64,000 bases of DNA from Acephala macrosclerotiorum (lineage: Eukaryota; Ascomycota; Leotiomycetes; Helotiales; Mollisiaceae): assembly GCA_014904845.1 (NCBI GenBank), contig MU119206.1, positions 186,001 through 250,000 on the forward strand, in the 5' to 3' direction. The translations under genes were made by a program, and so were the position numbers. The notes below the pieces were generated by a model. It was given only the letters and a program-made list of their open reading frames with translations, searched no databases and was not told the origin of the DNA. Numbering within the stretch: position 1 is the stretch's first letter; the number at the start of each line of letters is the position of its first letter. Positions 57,187-64,000 of the stretch are shown piece after piece.

Positions 57187-58662
57187 CTATATCAACTTCA
57201 ACGAAAACCCACCCCCCTTCTCCTCATCCTCCCTCCCCGTAAAAATACCGCTAAAATCCTGCGCCCCAATCTCCGGCACTCCTCCTCTAACCGGCGCATT
57301 CGGCGTTCCCCTCCTCCTCCTCTTCTCCTGTCCCGCCTTACTTGGAAACGTAGGAAACATCTCCGCGCTCTTCATCCTCGGCTCTTCCTTAAAAAACGCA
57401 TGTCCCAACACCTCATTCGCACTCGGCCTCTTCGCTGGATTTAAGGATAAGAGGTCGATGAGGAGTTGAGAGCCGGCTTTTGTTAAGAAAGGGAATTTGG
57501 CGCGGAGGACGGAGCCTTGGGAGACGGGGTTCTTGGGGAGGCGGAGAGAGCGCGCGTTGGGGAGACGTTTAAAGCCTGGCCAAGACTCTTCGGTTGGTAT
57601 ACCGCATAATTCGAAGATTTTGGATAGTTCGTCGACTTCGTTTTTTCCTTGTAATAGAGGTTCTTTGGTCAATAGTTCTCCGAATATACAGCCGATGGAC
57701 CACATGTCCACCGCTGTCCCATACCGTTCTGTGCCGAGTAATAGTTCGGGAGCTCGATACCAGAGGGTTACAACTAGTTGTGTCATTTTGGGGGAGGGGT
57801 CGCCGTAGTAGCGGGCCATGCCAAAATCTGCGATTTTGAGGACGCCGCGGTTGTTGAGGAGGAGATTAGAGGTTTTGAGGTCGCGGTGGAGAATCCAGTT
57901 GTTGTGGAGGTAGGAGACGCCGGAGGTTAGTTGATGAAGGAGGGTCTTGATTTCTGAGGTGAGGAAGGGTTCGGACATATCTTCGAGGAGGGTTTTAAGG
58001 TCGTGTTCGAGGAAGTCGAGGACGAGGAAGATGCTGGGTCTCTGTTAGTACATACTCCTCTTGAAAGCATAGAATAGAGGGACATTGGGGGCATACTTCT
58101 CAATCTTACTCGTATCCTCCCCAACCACCACCTCTTGCAAAGCAACAATATTCGGATGCTCACAATCCATCAAAGTCTGTATCTCTCTCAACCCAGTAAC
58201 AGGTATCCCATCACTCGCATTCTCCATCTTCAACCTCTTCAGCGCAACCACCTTCCCCGTCCTCGTATCCTTCGCTCTAGAAACCCACCCATAAGCACCC
58301 TCCTCGATATCATTCAATTTTTCATAATCCTCTACACTGCGACATTTCTTCCACTCTGGCGCAGGAAACCTCAATAGCTTCGCCGGCGGCAATTCTTCCT
58401 TCTCGCCCTCAATCCCCGGTGATAATTTCCGCCGTTTTGCAGGCCGTGAGCTAAGCTCTGCATTGTTCCTTTGGGAGTCTGCGACAGAGACAGCTTCTTG
58501 CTTGGAGGCTTGGGCTTGGAGGGCAGCTTGGGCAACTTCGTCAGCGCGACGCTGCTTCTCTGCTTTGAGGCGCTTCTTTTCTTCTTTTTCGCGCTTTCGT
58601 TGAGCTTCGAGAGCCGCGTCTCCTTCGTCGTCTGCCCAGCGGGATTTCATTTTTGTGCTCAT
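57187..58662 (-). CDS. Cyclin-dependent kinase, CDK10/11 (PITSLRE / Ppk23-like) type
   Basis: Two exons (58662-58097 and 58039-57187) give 472 residues. The acceptor CAGAG at 58041-58040 was chosen to restore the beta-strand after the intron, PSIFLVLDFLEHDLKTLL. An N-terminal Lys/Glu/Arg-rich coiled coil (EAQRKREKEEKKRLKAEKQ) precedes the kinase domain. The glycine loop is NDIEEGAYGWVSRAKD, the catalytic Lys is in VALKRLKME, the cyclin-binding helix reads PVTGLRE (PITSLRE in animal CDK11), the catalytic loop HRDLKTSN, then ADFGMAR and an activation segment ending LWYRAPELLLG. All catalytic residues are present. CDK11 kinases act in transcription and splicing; fission yeast Ppk23 associates with Mediator. 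It is divergent from the NDUFAF7 gene over 157 bp. Confidence 0.93.
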
Positions 58663-58819
58663 CGTTGGGTGATAAATGTTTGGTGGTGATGTCTTGTTTT
58701 CGGGGTTCCGTCATTGAAGATCCGAGATATTTTTTGAGCTTGGGGGAACCGAGCTTCAGCTTTTTGGGGGAACGACACGAAAGTCTGAAATGAAACTGTA
58801 ACATTCCGAGAAGGCCAAA
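58663..58819. promoter_or_regulatory. Compact bidirectional promoter, CDK11-like / NDUFAF7
   Basis: Only 157 bp separate the two start codons, the tightest divergent pair in the window; both promoters must overlap. It contains a T-rich stretch near 58725 and no obvious TATA box. Confidence 0.6.
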
Positions 58820-60475
58820 ATGAGGTCCATTATTTCGAGGCAGGCAAGAACTGCTTTACGCAGCGCGCCGCGGTGGAATTGTAAAGCTGTGGGTGCCGGG
58901 GCGAGATGGTCTTCATCGGAAGCTCGAGAATGGTCTACGCCCCTTGCGAAACAGCTCTCTGAAGCTATTACAGTACCTATAACCAATTCTTCTGAATTAA
59001 ACTTGCACTAACCAAGAATTTTACAGGCTACAGGACCAATCCCATTGGCATCATTCATGCGAATGTGCTTGACCTCCGATTTGGGTGGCTATTACATGTC
59101 CAGCCAGGAAGGACGAGATCAATTTGGGCAAAAAGGAGATTTCATTACATCGCCCGAGATATCTCAAATTTTTGGAGAGCTGATTGGAGTTTGGTTCGTA
59201 GCGGAATGGATGGCTCAGGGCAGAAAGAGCAAGGGTGTCGAGCTGGTAGAGATAGGTCCTGGGAGAGGAACTTTGATGGACGATATGTTACGGGTATGGT
59301 TGTTACTCGGAATATATGGAGAATTTTTGCTGATAGAATTGATAGACAATAAAAAATTTCAAACCAATGGCCTCCAGTATTGAAGCTGTCTACTTGGTAG
59401 AAGCAAGTCCATCTCTAAGGGAATCTCAGAAAAAGCTCTTATGTGGAGACAATCCTATGACAGAAACATTTATCGGATATCAAAGTATAAGCAAATATGC
59501 CAAAATTCCTGTCATATGGACAGAAAACATAAAATTCGTACCATCAGGTCAGTCACCTTTCCCTTTTTTTTTTTCCAGGACATTTCTCACGTGCCTTCAG
59601 ATCAAGACAAGACTCCGTTCATCGTGGCCCACGAGTTCTTCGATGCTCTCCCAATCCATGCTTTCCAATCCATTTCGCCGTCAGATTCGGCTCAAGAAAC
59701 CATCCAGACGCCAACGGGAGAACACAAACTCGTACCTGAAGCTCGACGACCTAAAGGTCCTCAATGGCGGGAGATGGTCGTCTCTCCAACTCCTCCAGGA
59801 TCAACACACACCAGTCTCCATACTCCCAAATCTCAACAATCCGCCAACCCACCTCCCGAATTCCAGCTCACCCTCTCGAAAGCATCAACACCACATAGTC
59901 TCTACCTCCCAGAGATCTCACCCCGCTATCGAGCCCTCAAATCTATCCCGGACTCTCTAATCGAAGTTTCGCCCGAGTCTCATGCCTATGCCCAAGAGTT
60001 CGCTAGAAGAATAGGGGGCTCGAAAGAGCAACCGAAACAGAATCCATCAGGAGCGGCTATCATCCTCGACTATGGGCCCAGCAGCACGATTCCCACGAAT
60101 TCATTACGAGGAATTAGACAGCATAAGCGGGTCTCTCCACTCAGCTTACCAGGTCTCGTCGATCTCTCAGCAGATGTAGACTTCACTGCCTTAGCAGAAG
60201 CAGCGCTTGGAGCAAGTCCAGGTGTTGAGATCCACGGCCCCGTAGAACAAGGCATGTTTCTTCAAGCTATGGGAATCAAGGAAAGAGCGGAGATGCTGAT
60301 GAAGGGCTTAATCAAGGATGAAGAGAAGACGAGGATCGAGGGTGCTTGGAAGAGGTTGGTGGACAGAGGAGGCAGTGGCATGGGGAAAGTATATAAAGCT
60401 ATGGCCATTATACCCGAGACTGGAGGAAGGAGGAGACCAGTTGGATTCGGTGGGGATGTTGATGCTGGTGCTTAA
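58820..60475 (+). CDS. ndufaf7: NDUFAF7 (MidA), mitochondrial arginine methyltransferase for complex I assembly
   Basis: NDUFAF7 symmetrically dimethylates an Arg of the NDUFS2 (49-kDa) subunit early in complex I assembly. Four exons (58820-58972, 59027-59293, 59346-59547, 59601-60475) give 498 residues. The N-terminus ([19 protein letters not shown]) is a mitochondrial presequence. Family motifs: [41 protein letters not shown], the SAM-binding [46 protein letters not shown], and WREMVV. The third intron has a T-rich branch region and acceptor CCTTCAG; the GAT codon is split across it. The C-terminal half includes DYGPS and [16 protein letters not shown], also typical. Presence of this gene implies the fungus has respiratory complex I. 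Confidence 0.94.
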
Positions 60476-62389
60476 TAAGAATGGTCACTTGTACAAATTA
60501 TATTGTAACATATATGTACGCCATGTTCGAAACTTCAAATGTCCCAATGTCCCACCCTCTACTAAGACAACTTGGAGGAAAACAGAAGAAGTTTATTGGG
60601 AGCTCGGCACGGACATGCAGGAATGGATGCTTGGGTAAAAGGGTGAAAGAGTCCAGATGATAGCATATGTAAAAACTGACTTTCAAAGTCCTACGAACTC
60701 TGGGACTTTGATAACTCGGAACAGGGTCACCCTGAACCAACACCATAAGTTAGCATGAATGAAATCAAGTACCAAACCCCCCCCCAAAAAAAGTGTTGAA
60801 TACAGAGACAACTGGGTTTGTGCCGTAACAATGAGAAGTTATTGCTTACTGCCCGGTTCGGGGACTATTGCTCGTCCCTGCAACAAGATCAGTACGTTGG
60901 CCGCAAGGTTAGTGCGACTTCGAACAATTATAATACAAGGTAATAATGTACAGAACACTGCTCCAGTAGTCTGGGTGCTGGATCCCTACTAACCATAACC
61001 TCACTCTGTTTGCTGTTAGTATGTAGCCTTAGCAAAGTGCTGAAATGAGAAAGGCAGAGGGGGTTGTCTCTGCGTTCTGATTCGTGGAAAACTTTTGCCT
61101 ATATATACAGACCTTAGGCAAGGTATGATAGAATTTGCCATCTGGCTTCCGCGTCGATAATACGGCAAATGTAGACATTAGGGTAGACATTAGAAAGATT
61201 TCACTAAAACATGATTCGCGGAAGTCCCTTTTCAAAATCCCTGCTCTATAGGAACATTCAGTCTGCGTCTCCTGATACTTATCTTGTACGCTAACTGGGT
61301 GTACTTTACCCCGACTCAGAGTCAAGAGCAAGTCACCATGTGTCTGTTGCGAAATAAGTTCACTAAACGACGACAATAAAAGTGGAGCTGATCTCTTGTC
61401 TTGACCTCTTGCTCCATAACAACACGTTCCCATCTCTTGCTTTCGTCTTGGACACGTTCATCCGGCTCACCACGAGAGTCGGGATACGCAGACGAGGTTG
61501 TGTCAACACGGAGCGAGGTCCTTTTAGCCCTTAAGAATTTTCTACATCTAGATTTTTTCTTGTGGACAAAAAGGAAGCAAACAGATTCCTACCTACGAAC
61601 TACACAACAACAGAACTTCTCCTTGTTGGTTTCGTCTTGAACAGGCTCATCCTGTTAAATACAAGGCGGATCAGGGAAGCAAGGTATGTTTATTTTAGAG
61701 CGAGACCTTGAGACTTTTCCACGTGTAGATTCTCTCTCTTACTAACAGGAAGGGAACGAACAGATTTTGACTTGCGAACTACATAACGAAACTGTTCGCC
61801 GCGTTCGTTCCGTCTTAGATATTCCTCCTGGTGAATACAAGGGTCGTATCTGGCAGAAAAGGTACGTGTCATACCAAAGCAACTCGTTTCTTGTCCTTGC
61901 GACTTTTTCACTTGTGAATTTCCTCTTGCTGACAACAAGAGGACAAACAGGACCCAACTCTACATAGTCACGAAATCTCTACTTTGGTCTCATTTTAGAC
62001 ACACTCGTCGCGCTGAAAAAGAGGTAAACAGGGTACGTTTCCCTCCAAAGAAACTCGTCCCTTTGCTTTGAGCTTTGTCACTTGCGACTTTTCACCTGCT
62101 CATGATCACAACAGGACCATATTCCGCGCAGCAAGCTCTTACGTGACAACACCTCCTTTAAGCCGTCTATCTTGAGTATCCCGTGCTCAAGCTACTCCGA
62201 TAAGCAGCGAAGAACAACGATAGCCTCGATTCACACAGCACTGTCCTGTACAACCTCACGCAGCCTTTGACTCATTTGGCAATACTACTCGACGTCAAGG
62301 CTTGTCCTTGTGAATCACCAAAGTCCACAGCCTCGACATACAGAGCATTACGTTGGCACCGTAGCACTTGGAACCACAACAAACTCGCC
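60476..62389. other. Intergenic interval; leader-like degenerate repeats on the right
   Basis: The left part (60476-61330) shows nothing recognisable apart from a C-run followed by an A-run near 60778-60791. From about 61370 to 62120 there are degenerate repeats with splice-like signals, described separately. The segment 62120-62389 is probably the proximal leader of the gene at 62390. Confidence 0.45.
61370..62120 (+). repeat. Four degenerate repeats of about 175-190 bp with splice-like signals
   Basis: Related units recur with anchors ttcgtcttg (near 61442), ttcgtcttg (61631), ccgtctta (61810) and tggtctca (61985). Units 2-4 share a segment like aaacagat...gaactaca and end with a strong donor-like site: AAG/GTATGT at 61683, AAG/GTACGT at 61862 and CAGG/GTACGT at 62034. 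Each is followed by a branch-acceptor pair: TACTAACAG (61740-61748), TGCTGACAACAAG (61928-61940) and ATCACAACAG (to 62114). Reading frames are not conserved between units, so this looks like noncoding leader exons and introns made by duplication. Confidence 0.6.
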
Positions 62390-63707
62390 ATGGATATCTG
62401 GGCCTTCTTCGCACTCTTCTTCTGGTTGAGCCAAGCCTCGCTTGTTGTTGGAATTAGTACCGTCACTGTTGTGACTACCAGCAGCAGCGCCACTGCCGTA
62501 GATCGCAGGGCCGATACCGTTGTCACAGAAGCATCATGGATTACTTCAGCCATTATTTACCCTATCACAGAAGTGATTGAAATATGGTCTACGAACGGAG
62601 TTAACAAGACAACTTCCTTTCCAACGTCGAATACTTTCTCAACACGGTGGACAACAATCGAGACTATGTAAGTTGGCAGCACCTTAGCACACCTGCGCTC
62701 TCAATGACGCTTGTTAATTCTCTCAAAGGGTAGTTGTCACGTCTTCTGTTTTGAATACAGCTCCACCGACTCCAACCCCAACCCCAGCCCCTACAACTAG
62801 TACAAGCATGACCACCTTCGCGACTCAGCCAACTCAAACTACGAGCGCAACTCCTCCAGCGAATGTCACCATCACTCAAGAAGCAGCTAGCAACACGCCC
62901 ACTATTATTGGAGAGGCGATCGGTGCTGTTTTTGGTGCCGTCTTCGTCGCTATTCTTATCTGGATCTTCTGCAGAAAGAAGCGATACCATCAAGAAGACA
63001 ATGAGCATCAAGGCAGAATGCGCCGAATTAAGGAGAGCTGGTTGCCAAAAGTGTTCCAATCATCTCAAGCACAATCGAGCGCCCATCCAATTCAGATATC
63101 AACGCCGATACCCATGATGGCACAGAAGACTCCACCTCGACCGGGGCGTCCAGCATCTTTGACGGAATCAACAGTCCACGCGATGAGCTCTAGCCCAGTC
63201 TCTTACGGTCGTAACACGTCTGAGAATATGCCTATGCCCAATGACTACTATGGCACCGGACGTGGGGACCAGCCTCGGAGTGCGCCAGATGCTGCTCGGT
63301 ATCAAACGCCACCTCCAAGAGTACCACGCCCTGCCTCTTCGATGTATTCGCAGCAGCCATACTCAGGCCCCCGATTTAGGGGCAACAATGATCACCCAAC
63401 AGACATTGGTTATGCCATCGATGAAACTATCGATAGCATCCGTGGCTCCGCTGGTCCTTCTTCACCTCGCCCGTACAGAGAGTCCGTAGGTTCCCTCGAA
63501 CTGGATTATGATAGCGAGTACGAGGAATCCCCACACCGCCCAAGAGTTGCTCATGAACAGCGGTACACCGCCTTTGCACTACCGCCTGTTCCGGCTTTTC
63601 GTCGCGATGAAGATGAGCAAGACCAGGATAAAGTTCGCCGAGAGCGACAGCGAGCAATGGAGCAACTCGAAGGTAGAAGAGGCCCACAGTACTACTACAA
63701 TGGTTGA
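62390..63707 (+). CDS. Single-pass surface protein, Mid2/WSC-sensor-like layout
   Basis: Two exons (62390-62667 and 62729-63707) give 418 residues. A signal peptide (MDIWAFFALFFWLSQASLVV) is followed by a Ser/Thr/Pro-rich extracellular region (TPTPTPAPTTSTSMTTF), one membrane span (TIIGEAIGAVFGAVFVAIL, about residues 173-195), a basic stop-transfer sequence (CRKKRYHQ), and a long cytosolic tail rich in Pro/Ser with charged repeats (DEDEQDQDKVRRERQRA). This is the layout of fungal wall-stress sensors (Mid2, Wsc), but no WSC cysteine domain is present and I find no specific family signature. The KKR-rich juxtamembrane and Tyr/Pro motifs of the tail could bind partners; this is inference. The ATG has a good context (gccATGG). 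Confidence 0.82.
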
Positions 63708-64000
63708 AGAGCCTGCAGCAGGTCGTCTTTCTAGTACCATCTTTTGAGCGTTCGAGACTCGAGTTCTCAAGAATTGAGCTCCCCCTTTCGGCTGAATCCA
63801 TTCGCTCAGACTTTGTTGGAGCGTCCGCTAGGATGACAGCGTGCATGAAGAGCTCTCTAATTCAAAGGAGACGTGTTTGATAATCCAAGGATTGCGCAAA
63901 TTCGACGGAAGACAATAACGAATACAAGCACGATTGCGATCGTTATTTATGTATAGAGTAGATTTCTTTGCACGCGTGGAGTTTCGAGAGTTCGAGTACA
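63708..64000. other. 3' flank at the right edge
   Basis: 293 bp after the stop codon; no gene seen. Probably 3' UTR and terminator. Confidence 0.35.

Noticed and set aside
1..64000. A large secondary-metabolite cluster, CRISPR array or rRNA genes
   Set aside because: No PKS, NRPS, terpene synthase or P450 gene is visible near the MFS or SDR genes; no regularly spaced identical repeats with unique spacers; no rRNA-like sequence.

Overview
The window is nuclear DNA of a filamentous ascomycete (Pezizomycotina; Leotiomycetes is my guess, not provable from this stretch). Four things point there. Genes carry short introns of about 45-90 nt with GTRNGT donors, CTAAC/CTGAC branch points and YAG acceptors. 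The families include an Atg15 with cysteine-rich C-terminal repeats, a UstYa-like (DUF3328) protein, a DUF7137-like wall protein, an Nrd1-type RRM protein and a DOMON-cytochrome b561. A transposon relic looks mutated by RIP. Intergenic spaces are long and empty. I rebuilt 24 protein-coding genes, most by joining exons; in every complete multi-exon model the exon lengths sum to a whole number of codons.

Layout, 1-18.6 kb: a 3'-truncated unknown gene at the left edge; a gene-poor 3 kb with small inverted repeats; rer1 (ER retrieval) divergent from an enoyl-CoA hydratase; atg15 (autophagic lipase) divergent from a VPS9-domain Rab exchange factor; a 1.35-kb AT-rich TIR element with TA target duplication; a tiny membrane protein; an MFS monocarboxylate-type transporter; an unknown Pro/Ser-rich protein.

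18.6-33.3 kb: a gene desert interrupted by an acidic protein resembling yeast Ecm13, a short-chain dehydrogenase-like protein lacking the catalytic Tyr, and a disordered Pro/Ser-rich protein.

34.4-37.5 kb: the most interesting locus. A secreted precursor-like protein with two duplicated modules, each ending in a Tyr/Gly tract followed by Lys-Arg (YGSYKR) and then Glu-Ala dipeptides, lies divergent to a UstYa-family protein with two HxxHC motifs. This pairing is characteristic of fungal ribosomally made, Kex2-processed cyclic peptides (dikaritins). The precursor is unusual because one module holds an 8-cysteine domain. I infer a candidate minimal RiPP locus; no product can be deduced from DNA alone.

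38-64 kb: mainly housekeeping genes, namely a Golgi pH regulator-type membrane protein, an Nrd1-type RNA-binding protein (7 exons), a DOMON-b561 protein, eIF3 subunit L, a universal-stress-domain protein, a DUF7137-like wall protein, a CDK11/Ppk23-like kinase divergent from the complex I assembly methyltransferase NDUFAF7, and a Mid2/WSC-like single-pass surface protein preceded by about 0.75 kb of degenerate repeats that carry splice-like signals.
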